Source: Cepaea nemoralis (Eukaryota > Mollusca > Gastropoda > Stylommatophora > Helicidae). From it: a stretch of 64,000 nucleotides of DNA. This document shows, piece after piece, positions 46,023 through 57,660 of the stretch. Both the position numbers and the translations under genes were made by a program. The notes beneath the pieces were generated by a model that was not told the DNA's origin, did no database searches, and saw nothing but the letters and a program-made list of their open reading frames with translations. Location: contig JACEFZ010027925.1 in NCBI GenBank assembly GCA_014155875.1, forward strand, positions 310,001 through 374,000, read 5' to 3'. Position 1 is the first letter of the stretch; every line of letters starts with the position of its first letter.

Positions 46023-46299
46023 TTTGTCAAAGCAAAAAACCTTTGGTGATCCAGCTGTTAATTTCCACTGTCTGAACCAGAATTGGGAGTCATAACCATC
46101 ATGATCATCATGTGGCAATTTCTGGACAAAATGTTGCTTCCATCACAGCCCTCCAAAACGATTCAAACCTTTGCCGGTTTCCCTGCCTCATACATTTCAT
46201 GCTGAGTACCTTTCATTCATTGGCCATCATGATTTGTTTCTTGGCAAGAACACGGTTTTTGTTTGTTGCATATCATGCACAGAACAACTAATTATTTTG

Positions 46300-46495
46300 G
46301 CTGTTTGTGATTCCTGGGCAAGTTTACGTACAGTAGTTTACCATTTCTTTCTGAACGACTGGCACTCATACCATTGTATAGAAAGCAATGCAAGCTGGTC
46401 TGCTACCAAATTGCCAGCAGCTGTGTTTTGACCGCATTATGCAGGATTACTGATTGCATTTGTAACCCCTTCGCCACAGAGCTGGTTCTGTACGT
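46300..46495 (-). mobile_element. tRNA-derived SINE, family 2
   Basis: The minus strand begins CTCTGTGGCGAAGGGGTTAC and contains ACACAGCTGCTGGCAATTTG and TCGTTCAGAAAGAAATGGTA, matching 13600, 15650 and 61360. Confidence 0.78.
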
Positions 46496-46839
46496 ATGTT
46501 CAGTAGTTTGCCATTGCATCACCAAATGTCGTGGGGAAATCATCCTTCTTCACATCTTGCAGTCACCAAAAGACTATTCCTCAGTCATCGTGTATGATCA
46601 TACCAATCATCGCACCTTGCCAACAGGTGTGGACAATCATTCTTCTTCACATCTTGCAGTCCCCAACAGAATATTGATTCCTGTACTTAAAGCTTTCTAT
46701 GCCATGATGGAAGTTCTGTGAAGAATTTTCTCTTATCTTCATCTATCTCTCTTTACATAAGTCTGTCCAGTTGTCACATTCTAGTTTGTCTCTTTAATGT
46801 GGCTGAAAATGACGACCGCCTCTTTCTAATGTCTGTGAA

Positions 46840-47000
46840 AAGTTGTCTTTAGTGCCTTAGCCTCTTTCTGGTGTGTGTGAAAATTTGTCTTTGTGTCTTA
46901 GCCTCTTTCTGATGTTTGTGCAAAGGTGTTTTTGTGTCTCAGATCTATCTGATGTCTGTGAAAAGTTATCTTTTGTGTTTTAACCTCATTAACACATTTA
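46840..47000. repeat. ~50-bp degenerate tandem repeat, 3-4 copies
   Basis: Copies share CCTCTTTCTGATGTTTGTG and AAAAGTTGTCTTTGTG-like sequence. Confidence 0.7.
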
Positions 47001-47093
47001 GATTACTCATTTTGGCTGTCTACAGTATTTTCAGCATTTTCTAAGCATCATGAAGAAAATAAAATTCCATTATTTCTTTACTCAAATTTCCAG

Positions 47094-47238
47094 ACCCCCG
47101 CTCCAGTTGTAGAAGCCAGTCCCATAGATACTGCCACACCCAGTCCTCACCCGGCTGCATCAGCTACTGAGGAAGTGGGAACCACAAGCACAACCGCAGA
47201 CAACAGTGGAGCCGAACTAGCAGGGACAACAAGCACAG
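47094..47238 (+). CDS. SMARCE1: SMARCE1 exon, Pro/Thr/Ala-rich tail
   Basis: This is a 145-nt exon after AAATTTCCAG and before GTCAGT. It reads TPAPVVEASPIDTATPSPHP and continues to ELAGTTST with one base left over (phase 1). The low-complexity Ser/Thr/Pro/Glu composition resembles the disordered acidic tail of SMARCE1. The call rests on the strong splice sites, the open frame and phase compatibility with the exon upstream. Confidence 0.85.
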
Positions 47239-47339
47239 GTCAGTTTCTGGTGTTTGTGAGCTGGTCAGCTGATTCCTGTTGTCTTTCTGTCTTGTGACAG
47301 TTCACATAACTGTTGATCTCTGTTTTAAGTATCCCCATT

Positions 47340-47615
47340 CTCTTGTTTCCTTCTACATAAGCTTGTTTCTATTGTGTCTATGTCAAGTCAATGACCCCTT
47401 TATCCCTCTACATAAGCTTGTTTCCATTGTGTCTATGTCAAGTCAATGACCCCTTTATCCCTCTACATAAGCTTGTTTCCATTGTGTCTATGTCAATGAC
47501 CCCTTTATCCTTCTACATAAGCTTGTTTTCGTTGTGTCTGTAAGTCAATGACCCCTTTTACCTTCTACATAAGCTTGTTTCCATTGTGTCTATGTCAAGT
47601 CAATGACCCCTTGTT
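47340..47615. repeat. 55-bp minisatellite, 5 copies
   Basis: The unit contains CTACATAAGCTTGTTTCCAT, TGTGTCTATGTCAAGTCAAT and GACCCCTTTATCC. Two copies lack internal bases. Confidence 0.93.
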
Positions 47616-47724
47616 ATACCATGAGACATATGGGATATACGGTGCCAAACCCATAATTTTGGACCAGTTGGCACTGGGTGGGTGATGTGAGCAGTATCAT
47701 GCTTGCCGACTTTACTTCTCAGAA

Positions 47725-48125
47725 AACTGACTGGTACACATGTTAGGCTGGGTCGAGCTGGACACCCGGTCAGGGAAGAAGTTACTGGTTCACATGTTAG
47801 GCTGGGTCGAGCTGGACACCCGGTCAGGGAAGAACTTACTGGTTCACATGTTAGGCTGGGTCGAGCTGGACACCCGGTCAGGGAAGAAGTTACTGGTTCA
47901 CATGTTAGGCTGGGTCGAGCTGGACACCCGGGTCAGGGAAGAAGTTACTGGTTCACATGTTAGGCTGGGTCGAGCTGGACACCCGGTCAGGGAAGAAGTT
48001 ACTGGTTCACATGTTAGGCTGGGTCGAGCTGGACACCCGGTCAGGGAAGAACTTACTGGTTCACATGTTAGGCTGGGTCGAGCTGGACACCCGGTCAGGG
48101 AAGAACTTACTGGTTCACATGTCAG
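47725..48125. repeat. 54-bp minisatellite, about 7 copies
   Basis: The unit contains GGTTCACATGTTAGGCTGGG, TCGAGCTGGACACCCGGTCA and GGGAAGAAGTTACT. Because 54 is divisible by three, all frames across it stay open, giving long artificial ORFs on both strands. A diverged unit follows the SINE near 48280. Confidence 0.96.
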
Positions 48126-48285
48126 GCATACCTCTGAAGTCGGAGTGGGTTCACCTGATGGCGAGGGACACTGTAATAGGAAAGCTAATCCACATGCAAA
48201 TTTCAGTCCAGCACTACTGGAAGTGGTATGCATGGACCAAGCTTGAATTAAAGTGAGTGAGCGCAAAAAACAAAAGAATATGTTA
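48121..48285 (+). mobile_element. SINE family 1, 5'-truncated
   Basis: It starts within the body at CATACCTCTGAAGTCGGAGT, includes TGATGGCGAGGGACACTGTA and AGGAAAGCTAATCCACATGC, and ends in an A-rich tail. It matches 3030 and 8815. Confidence 0.82.
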
Positions 48286-48289
48286 GGCT

Positions 48290-49008
48290 GGGTCAACCTG
48301 GAAATTGAGGTCAGGGAAAAGCAAGTCCCGCCTCGATGGGTATTTGTACACGTCGAACGCAGGCGAACGCTCAAGCCATAGCACTGCTGCTTGCCCCTAA
48401 TTATGTACTTGTACTTCTTCATATTCTGTACGTTATTGCTTTATTTCAATGTGAGTGTCCATGTTGTAAATTAATGTTTTCCTGACATTTCTGTTAGATG
48501 TGCATGCTTTTTATATTTACTGTAATTATGTGTATTTCCACATTTATGTTAGATGTGCGTGTTTCTATATCTTGTATATTGTTGTTTTCATATTATTCTC
48601 GATGTGCTTGATTCTATATTTACTATACATGAGTATTTATTTCCTTATTTTTTGTAGCTAATCCTTTTCCCACATTTCTTGAAAAATCATGTTCCATATG
48701 TCATGTAACTGGTTATCATATACCTGCAGTACTCTGTGTGGCTCATTATATGGCACAGTAGAACCCCAGGCGTGCAACAGACAAACAAAAGTTTCATCCC
48801 ATTGTGGATCCTTCTGTAAGACTGTCAAGTAATGGGACTTCACACATACTAGGTCACATAATCTGAGGTGGAGGTGACTGGCTTCTTTCCTCACCACTTT
48901 AACTGAACACTTGGTACTTATAATTAGTGAAGTAGGAGGAAGGGGAGGGGAAAGAAGGAAGTTTTGGTGCGTGTAGAGGACTGAGGTCATTACTAGCAAT
49001 GCCTCTTT
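48290..49008. other. Intronic sequence without recognised features
   Basis: No gene or clear element was recognised. Motifs resembling TTAGATGTGCATG recur loosely around 48490-48610. Confidence 0.5.
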
Positions 49009-49009
49009 C

Positions 49010-49065
49010 TCCCCCCCCCCCCCCCCCCCACCCTCTCTCTCTCTCGTCCTCTATCTCTCGTCCAA

Positions 49066-49129
<64 letters not shown>

Positions 49130-49195
49130 AGCTCTCTCTCTCTCTCTCTCGTCTCTCTCTCTCTCTCTCACACACACACACTCACACACATATGG
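49010..49195. repeat. C-run and CT/CA microsatellite
   Basis: A poly-C tract is followed by (CT)n with occasional A and G, then (CA)n. Confidence 0.97.
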
Positions 49196-49479
49196 GTAGA
49201 AATGGGAGAACACAGTGGACACCGAAAAGAAATTGTGGACGCACTTCATAAGTAAACTCACTGATTTAATGTGGCGTCTAACTAGACTCTAGTAGCTGTG
49301 TTCTATTTCCCATAAATCTATAATGGTCTTTCTCATGATTGTGTTGTCCTCCAGCAGTCTGTGACTGATATATGATTGTCAGCAACTGTCAGCTTGTTCG
49401 TGTGGCTAGCACAATCTGACTGATGCACCATGTCTGGTCACATTTGTTACCTTTACACACTTATATAAAGTCGCTTAAA

Positions 49480-49720
49480 AGTCAAGAAGGTTGACTTCAT
49501 TGCACCAGGTTTTATCCCATTTGGCTCAGTCTCTTTCTGCAGCGAACTGCTGAAAAGCATCGCACAAAGCACAAACTCTATAGCTCCAGCGATGACCCCC
49601 AGGAGTCTTTTTAAAAATGCACTCGTGAGCCAAAGGAAGCGGCCCAGAATCGAACCCACAACCTTCGGAGCCTGAGTCAGAAGGTTTGACCACTTCGCCA
49701 CGGAGACTCCACACACTTAT
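49480..49720 (-). mobile_element. tRNA-derived SINE, family 3
   Basis: The minus strand begins GGAGTCTCCGTGGCGAAGTG (A-box region) and has GGTTGTGGGTTCGATTCTGG (B box). The body includes ATCGCTGGAGCTATAGAGTT and AAACCTGGTG, matching 43682. The head looks like a tRNA but lacks a complete acceptor fold, so this is a SINE rather than a tRNA gene. Confidence 0.85.
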
Positions 49721-50860
49721 ATACTGGAGTTGAGTTATGTTGAGTCCAGAACTGACATCACTTGGGACACTTATCTACAACTTTGTCTAACTACAACTCT
49801 AGAATAACAAGCCATGGCTTGTATAATTTGTGTATGTGTTTTTATGTTTCTGTGGTTGTATGTTTGGTTGTTTATTGTGGTTCGGACAAAAATCAGTATT
49901 CTCAATGTGATATGGCCGTAGACAAATTAGAGACAAAAGTCATTGTTTAAGACTTTTATTGTGGTTAATGCCTGACGGAAGAATTGCTATGTCCACGAAG
50001 TCTTTTGCTAGAATACACAATGTCATGAAAAACAGAAATGCTTAACTAGTGCAAGAATCCGTTTAATGATAAGTTGTGAGTGGCTTGTTGTTGTGTGAAG
50101 ATGCTATTGCTGGACAGTGAGTGATTAAATGTGAGGACACTGGGGGTAGTGCAAATGTGGTCTTTGGGAGGAATGTGGGAAATATCATGGCCATAGAAGA
50201 AATCACAAACTGAGATAATTGCACGTGTCACAGTCACAAGATCATGCATCAAAACTATCGGGTAAAGACAAATGACATGTATGGGGCATATTAACAGACG
50301 TGGGGGGCAAGAGAAATTAGCTTTATTTTGGAAAATACTGGACAAGAGAGGCAGAGAAAGATGGAGAAAGTTAATGTTGAAACGTGCTGACGTGGTTTAT
50401 TCTTTAAGAGGGTTCTCATTATTTTCTTGTTTATTTTGCTTTAATTGATCTGTTTTTCCCTCCCATTTGTTTGTGGGTGGGTGGGGTGTGGTTTTTTTTT
50501 TTTTATGTGGCTTTTGTAATTGATTTTGTGATTGGATTTTGTACATTGTCAAATAATTACATGGTAAGATACTTTATCTGTGTGTATGTGTGTATTTTTA
50601 TGTTTTTTGATAGTGTTTTATTAGCCAGGTATTATTTATGTGAGATTCTTTTGCTGGCTGTTGAATGTAGACATTTCTGAACATCTCATGTCCAAATTAT
50701 ACTCCATTGCCATTGTCAGAGGTTCAATGATGTATCAGAGAATTATGTTTGAAAGGCTTTTTCCATCTCCTCCCACTTTTTGTCTCATCGTCTTTGGCTT
50801 CAACTACTGGCATAGTAAAGTTAGTTACCTTCAGACAGGATGTAAACTGTCACAAATAGA
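49721..50860. other. Intronic sequence without recognised features
   Basis: AT-rich, with a T-run near 50490. No coding or mobile-element signal was recognised. Confidence 0.5.
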
Positions 50861-50863
50861 CTA

Positions 50864-51739
50864 CAGTAAAACTTCGGTTTTCGTCAATAATCCGTCCAAA
50901 AACAATCAGCAAAATCTGAAACTGACGAAAACTGAGGCAATTATTTCCATATGAATCAATGTAAATCCAATTAATTTGTTCTATACACTCCAAAATACAT
51001 ACGGAAAACACATTTTAGAGAGAATAACTATAGTCTTTAATATTATTTTTCTGCCCCAGACTTGTCTGAACTTGCACCTTCGCCGTGCCTAGTAACACTG
51101 TGTATGCCAGTGCGCCTCTTGAATTTTTCAGATCATCCTCTGCTAAGTACACTAGCACTCGTCCCAGGCATTTTCTTAATGAGATCTGCATACAACAGTC
51201 TGACCTTTTCACATATGATTGCCTCTGAAACAGAATTGCCATGTAAATGTTTTTGACTTATCCAAATTAATAATATTGTTCGACATCTTCAGTTGTTTGC
51301 GATCTCTGTTTCATTAGCACATTCACGCCTTTTGCTACATTAGCTTCCTTTATTATTTCCTTTTTCTCCACAATGGAACTTATCATGGATGGCAACTTCC
51401 CATAAATGCGGCTAATTTCAGCAATCTTAAAACCGCTCTTATATTTTTCAGTGATTTCTTTATTCAACTCGATCGTGTTCCTGGTTTTCTTCTTTGAAGG
51501 GCTACTGGCTCTGAAAACTTTCTTTGGTCCCATGATGGAGCTAACAGGAAAGGGTTAACTTATTAGCAAGAGATGCTCACACAGCGAGAAACAACGTGAA
51601 ATTGAGCAGAAGAACACGTGGGTCCCTTTATTTTCACAAAATTAACAGCGAGGTCCTGTGGGCATGCCGATGAAATCCGAGGCAATCGATGAAAACTGAG
51701 ACAAATTTTTCACGGAAAAAACCAAACTCGACAATACTG
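50864..51739 (-). mobile_element. Tigger/pogo-type element, internally deleted
   Basis: The left end CAGTAAAACTTCGGTTTTCG and the right end terminating ACTCGACAATACTG are pogo-like (CAGTA...TACTG), flanked by TA at 50862-50863 and 51740-51741. At 876 bp the DDE domain is missing; only the DNA-binding part of the transposase remains on the minus strand. Confidence 0.88.
51040..51533 (-). pseudogene. Tigger transposase DNA-binding fragment
   Basis: It starts MGPKKVFRASSPSKKKTRNT and contains IELNKEITEKYKSGFKIAEI, the CENP-B-type N-terminal helix-turn-helix, then NVLMKQRSQTTEDVEQ. In other frames further along come ICEKVRLLYADLIKK and FKRRTGIHSVTRHGEGASS-like pieces, matching the second CENP-B/Tc5 DNA-binding domain. 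The frame is broken and no catalytic domain follows. Confidence 0.88.
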
Positions 51740-51949
51740 TACATTGAAATGCTGCAGATAAACCAGATATTGATCTGTGCTGGGGTGTGTTGTAACACCA
51801 CAGATAGAGCAATAGAAACATGGACAACAGTTGTGACAGAAGACACTGAGGACAAATAATACTCAACTCGGAGATGTCAACGTCGGTATAATTATTAAAA
51901 TGTTATGCTAACAATGTTATGAGAGTGATTACACGAGGGATCAGTGCCT

Positions 51950-53335
51950 GTACTTGCATGAACACACAAGCAGGCGTTTTTATTGCAGGAAATTATGTAC
52001 TTGCATGAACACACAGTCATTATTACTACAAGAAATTATATAATTGCATGAACACACAGTCATTATTACTACAAGAAATTATATATTTGCATGAACACAC
52101 ATTCATTATTATTACAAGAAATTATATAATTGCATGAACACACATTCATTATTATTACAAGAAATTATATAATTGCATGAATACATTCATTATTACTACA
52201 AGAAATTATATAATTGCATGAACACACAGTCATTATTATTACAAGAAATTATATAATTGCATAAACGCACAGTCATTATTACTACAAGAAATTATATATT
52301 TGCATGAACACAGTCATTATTATTACAAGAAATTATATATTTGCATGAACACACAGTCATTATTATTACAAGAAATTATATAATTGCATGAACACACATT
52401 CATTATTATTACAAGAAATTATATAATTGCATAAACACACAGTCATTATTACTACAAGAAATTATATAATTGCATGAGCTCACAGTCATTATTACTACAA
52501 GAATTATATATTGCATGAACACAGTCATTATTATTACAAGAAATTATATATTGCATGAACACACAGTCATTATTATTACAAGAAATTATATATTTGCATG
52601 AACACACAGGCAGTCATTATTACAAGAAATTATATAATTGCATGAGCTCACAGTCATTATTACTACAAGAAATTATATAATTGCATGAACACACAGTCAT
52701 TATTACTACAAGAAATTATATAATTGCATGAACACAGTCATTATTATTACAAGAAATTATATAATTGCATGAACACACAGTCATTATTATTACAAGAAAT
52801 TATATAATTGCATGAACACACAGTCATTATTATTACAAGAAATTATATAATTGCATGAACACAGTCATTATTATTACAAGAAATTATATAATTGCATGAA
52901 CACACAATCATTATTATTACAAGAAATTATATATTTGCATGAACACACAGGCAGTCATTATTACAAGAAATTATATAATTGCATGAGCTCACAGTCATTA
53001 TTACTACAAGAAATTATATAATTGCATGAACACACAGTCATTATTACTACAAGAAATTATATAATTGCATAAACACACAGTCATTATTACTACAAGAAAT
53101 TATATATTTGCATGAACACACAGGCAGTCATTATTACAAGAAATTATATAATTGCATGAGCTCACAGTCATTATTACTACAAGAAATTATTTAATTGCAT
53201 GAACACAGTCATTATTATTACAAGAAATTATATAATTGCATGAACACACAGTCATTATTATTACAAGAAATTATATATTTGCATGAACACACAGGCAGTC
53301 ATTATTACAAGAAATTATGTAATTGCATGAGCACA
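51950..53335. repeat. 43-bp AT-rich minisatellite, about 31 copies
   Basis: The unit contains ATTATATAATTGCATGAACA, CACAGTCATTATTATTACAA and GAA. Variants GAGCTCACAGTCATTATTAC and CACACAGGCAGTCATTATTA recur in a regular order in the right half, suggesting higher-order units. Confidence 0.97.
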
Positions 53336-53399
53336 CAGACAGGCGTTATTTTTGCGAGAAATAGTGTACTTGCACTAAAGGCAGATCTTCAGGTGGTCA

Positions 53400-53590
53400 A
53401 TTTAATCTGGCATATGCATTTGCGCTGTACGTTTAGCACAATATTGTGTAAAAGATATACATTTGCGCTGTACGTTGAGCACAATATTGTGTAAAAGATA
53501 TACATTTGCGCTGTACGTTGAGCAGACTGTTGTGCACAAGATATACATTTGCGCTGTACGTTGAGCACAATATTGTGTACAAGATATTGT
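53400..53590. repeat. 43-bp minisatellite, 4 copies
   Basis: The unit contains ACATTTGCGCTGTACGTTGA and GCACAATATTGTGTAAAAGA. AATATT sits in a short palindrome CACAATATTGTG. Confidence 0.93.
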
Positions 53591-53599
53591 TTTGTAATC

Positions 53600-54360
53600 A
53601 TATAAGCCTTCGGTGTTTGAGAAACTCTGCTGGTGATTTCCTCGAACTAGCCAACTCTACGTGGTTTCTACATGCGACCCGTCTGCCAGGATGCTATGTG
53701 TTTGTCCTGTGGTGGCTATTATTTATTATTTTGGAGAGAAAGACACAAGAAGACATTCAGCTGAAGTAAGTTGGTGGTGGGTTTGCCATTGATTTTCTTA
53801 TTTTGTGTGTGCTTTTTGTGGTTTCCGTTACATTGTCTGTTGACTGCATGGATCCTCATAATTTGGTTGTTTGTTTGATTTTCCTTCCTTCGTTTAGTAA
53901 TTGCGTTGCGTGCTCAAATTAACTTGCCTGGTTGAAACCAGTTTGTTGCTGCATCTGTCTAGTCTGTAGAAGTACTGACATCACTCTTTGCCTCGCTCAG
54001 ACCACTAGAGGTAGCATGCAGATCCACACTTAAATATCAGGTGACAATTCAGGCCACGGGGGTAGGGTTGGTTCAGTGAACATCTTCATGGCACTTGATA
54101 TTGTCCATCATTGCTGTGATTGCCTCCTGTATTAAGCCACACTAAGTGGTTTCAGCTTAATGCATGCATGTTTTAGTGTAAGTGAGAATCCCAGTGTGTT
54201 TATGCCAAAATCACAGTTGCTGTAATTATTCTCTTGTGGGTATTTATGACATTTTACCGGGACCGTGAACTAATCTATTGGGGGCTGGTTGGATTGTGCA
54301 GCAAAAGTTTTCTGTGGGATGGGGTAGCCAATCCAACATCAATCCTCCACAGTCGCCGCT
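53600..54360. other. Intronic sequence without recognised features
   Basis: No gene, array or mobile-element signature was recognised. Confidence 0.5.
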
Positions 54361-54389
54361 TGTAACATGCATGATGGGTGACAGTGTTC

Positions 54390-54760
54390 CCATGTTTTGC
54401 TTTCTGTAAGGGCTCCAGTACCACACACTGGATAGGACACACATTGACAACACTGTTAATTCTTTGCTTCCTGTAAGGGCACCAGTACCACACATTGACA
54501 ACACTGTTAATTCTTTGCTTCCTGACAGGGCTCCAGTACCACACGTTGAAAACAATGTTAATTCTTTGCTTCCTGAAAGGGGCCCAGTACCACACACTGA
54601 AAACACTGTTAATTCTTTGCTCCCTGTAAAGGCTCCAGTACCACACACTGGACAGGACACAGACTGAAAACACTTAATTCTTTGCTTCCTGTAAAGGCTC
54701 CACTACCACACACTGGACAGGACACAGACTGAAAACACTGTTAATAGTGTCTCTAGACAG
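54390..54760. repeat. ~62-bp minisatellite, about 6 copies
   Basis: Units contain TTAATTCTTTGCTTCCTGTA, AGGGCTCCAGTACCACACAC and TGGACAGGACACA. Some copies lack the GGACAGGACAC part. Confidence 0.92.
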
Positions 54761-54769
54761 TACTTCATC

Positions 54770-56400
54770 TGGAGCCCACAGGGCACCAGAAATAGAGGGA
54801 GGACCTAACAATTTAAAAACACAAACAGAGGAGGAGATGGAGATGAATAAAATGGGGAGAACATGGGGGATGCAGTAGGAGGTAGCAAAGAAGACTTGGC
54901 AGAAGTCATTTGAGGACCTGTGATCCAATAGGGGATACAGGAAGAAGAAGAAGACATCATCCCGTCAGCTACGACTAAATGGCATTTGCAGTGTTAAAAT
55001 AAATACACAGGAGCAGGGGGTTAGGTGGCTAGATGTCACATTGGGAGATGTGGGTTTTCAGGCACAGAATGTTTATACCTGGCAGAGGACACTCGCAGAG
55101 GTTGTTACTTGTGAAAGAGCCTCTCCATGTTGGGATAATATTGTGTATAAACATTGTGATACTAAGCTGAACTCTTCCCCAGCACAACATGGCCAACAGT
55201 GAAAGCATTTCATCCACCACCTAGAATACACATCAGACATCGTCTCTAAGTGTGTGAGCTCATATACTCGGCACTTATATGTTAAATGCAAACTCCAACA
55301 TCTAAGCTAGCCATTTTAATAACATTTTCTAAATTGCTTTTTAATTATGCAACCTGTATGGTTGAATACCTCTTGAAAAAACAAATCCAACGGTACTTTA
55401 TTCAAGTCTGTAGGTCAATTCTAAGCGGAGATATTAATGTTTGTGTATGTGTTCATCATTTAATATGAACAAAGAGGAAAATACAATTTTGACCTTTTGA
55501 AAAAGTGTGACCTATACACTCTTACCAGTGTTGGTAACAAAGATGCCAAGGGAGATTACAACTGCCAATCTTTCCTAACTAAAGGAAAGATAACTGCTAC
55601 CAGTTTATATATATATATACACACACGTACGCACGCGTGCGCACACACACACACAGATATATACACCTCCATGTCATCCTGTGATGACATCAGTCTGCAT
55701 GCGCTGCCGGCACCCACGGTATGTCAGCGCGAAGTCACCAGCGTAGATGCATTTTGTCAAAAGAAGTCCTGTTGGAAAGTTGCAAAATTATCAATGATCT
55801 GGTCTGTGTAGAGTGATGAAACATTACACATAAATACAATGATGGGTGTTGAATGTACACATGCATTCATTATCATTGTAGTCATTCTGAATATTCCATA
55901 ACAATATTAAATGGTCGTAGCTAGAATATGTCAAGGAAACTGCTATCTCCCGCCATTGAAATACCACATTACAGTATGCGATCTTCATAATTTCAGTGTG
56001 AGATTGATTGCGAACTTAAATGGTCGAAAATTACAATATACACGTAAAAATGGATGATAAATTGAATAATACATAGTAGAACAATGTATCACGTCTCATA
56101 AAACAGTATTTATGGGTACACTTACCACTTAGAATAGACAGCCTGATTCTCCTGTATAACAAGGATTTCCAAAACGTGAGAAATACAGAACATAAAGCGT
56201 GGAGGGGAAAACTGTATCAAGCAATCTGTCTGTTTTAATGCGATATTGCAATAATCGGGGAATGTTACATAATGAGTACTATAAATGTCCTCGGAAAGGA
56301 GACACAAAAAACAGTAGCCAAAAAAAGCTGCAAATATATTTCCTGTTAAATTTGGTAATTCTGAATCGTAGTGGCTAGTCTAAGCTGTTCCATCTTGAAT
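54770..56400. other. Intronic sequence, no gene recognised
   Basis: Contains a GAAGAAGAAG stretch near 54940 and a TA/CA microsatellite at about 55605-55665. The rest has no identifiable coding or element signal. Confidence 0.5.
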
Positions 56401-56429
56401 TATGGGAATGTGAACAAACTCTTTCTGGT

Positions 56430-56850
56430 TAAACATGGACTGGAGGGATGACTCTGGGCATTTCTGTTCTTGCTGTTAAACATGGGCTGGAGGGTTGACT
56501 CTGGGCATTTCTGTTCTTGCTGTAAAACATGGGCTGGAGGGTCGACTCTGGGCATTTCTGATCTTGCTGTAAAACATGGGCTGGAGGGCTGACTCTGGGC
56601 ATTTCTGTTCTTGCTGTAAAACATGGACTGGAGGGCTGACTCTGGGCATTTCTGATCTTGCTGTAAAACATGGGCTGGAGGGCTGACTCTGGGCATTTCT
56701 GATCTTGCTGTAAAACATGGGCTGGAGGGCTGACTCTGGGCATTTCTGATCTTGCTGTAAAACATGGGCTGGAGGGCTGACTCCGGGTGTTTCTGTTCTT
56801 GCTGTAAAATATGGGCTGGAGGGCTGACTCTGGGCATATCTGTTCTTCTA
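56430..56850. repeat. 47-bp minisatellite, about 9 copies
   Basis: The unit contains GTAAAACATGGGCTGGAGGG, CTGACTCTGGGCATTTCTGA and TCTTGCT. Gln/Ser/Pro-rich minus-strand ORFs arise from it. Confidence 0.96.
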
Positions 56851-56959
56851 CATAATTTTGGTTGTTGTAGAGGTTTGATAGATTATTGACAGTAAAATCA
56901 CTGCAACGGCAAAAGAGTTTATCACAACAGTCTTTGTCATTGCTCTTGTTTGTGTTTGT

Positions 56960-57646
56960 TGATTGATTGATTGATTGATTTAGGAATCGACATCACAGCA
57001 TTTGGGGCATTCCCATAAGTGCTCCGTCCCCATCCTCAGCAGCCAGCGAAGAGTTCCAACACTAATAGTACCAGTAGCAATCTGATTATAAGTCCGTCTC
57101 ACCTTTCCTTTGAGCGTTGAGCGTCGGTCAGATCCCTTCGTCACTCCTCGTTGTCTCATTCTTGCCAGACCATGGTAATCCATTTGCTCCTCCGAGGTGT
57201 GCACGTGCTCCCACAAGGCCGCAACCACGTCTGCCTTGTCATGTATCAATACTCCACCAAGTTCTGCAGAGCCAGCCAATCTGTCCGCCTGTTCATTTCC
57301 CAGCACACCGGCATTCCCCGGAGAAAAGATCCAGATGATGCTTGTCACCCGTGATCTCCGAAGCGAAGCAAGCCACTCCACACGAAGTCTGCCCGTCCTC
57401 ACCCTCGTCAGCATGCTTTCTGAGTCAGTTACAATCACAATGTGTGTGTGTGTCGTATTCTCTATCCAGCGGAGAGCCACAGTGACTGCCTCCACTTCCA
57501 TTCTTAAGCTGGATGTTGTGGTATCATATGCCAGGCTTTCCTGCCCCAAACATCGATCATTAGCTTTGGCTATGAACCCCCAGCCACTTCTCTCACCTCT
57601 TGACACCGAACCATGTGTGTAGATAATCACATCACTCGAGTGAGCA
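56960..57646 (-). mobile_element. 5'-truncated LINE with RNase H end
   Basis: The minus strand carries an RNase H coding end followed by a tail of repeated AATC (plus strand GATTGATTGATT at 56960-56980). Near-identical 14-bp flanks, TTGTTTGTGTTTGT at 56946 and TTGTTTGTGTGTGT at 57647, look like a target-site duplication. Confidence 0.88.
56980..57630 (-). pseudogene. LINE RNase H domain fragment
   Basis: It reads IIYTHGSVSRGERSGWGF, SSLRMEVEAVTVALRWIENT, HIVIVTDSESMLTRV and IFSPGNAGVLGNEQADRLAG, the four RNase H acidic positions. The first is His instead of Asp (YTHGS). The end GTLRWLLRMGTEHLWECPKC is the conserved Cys/His tail. The frame is open for 216 residues, but with the N-terminal RT missing it is a dead copy. 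Confidence 0.9.
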
Positions 57647-57660
57647 TTGTTTGTGTGTGT

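Noticed and set aside
47740..48246. A 168-residue plus-strand frame, and an opposing 174-residue frame (47898-48422), with 18-residue periodicity
   Set aside because: Both arise because the 54-bp unit is divisible by three. There is no start context, homology or splice logic, and both strands and several frames are open at once.
49650..49716. Possible tRNA gene on the minus strand
   Set aside because: A- and B-box-like sequences are present, but the body matches a second copy at 43682 and there is no complete acceptor or anticodon arm. It is a SINE head.
56400..56837. Gln/Ser/Pro-rich minus-strand frame of 145 residues
   Set aside because: By-product of the 47-bp array.
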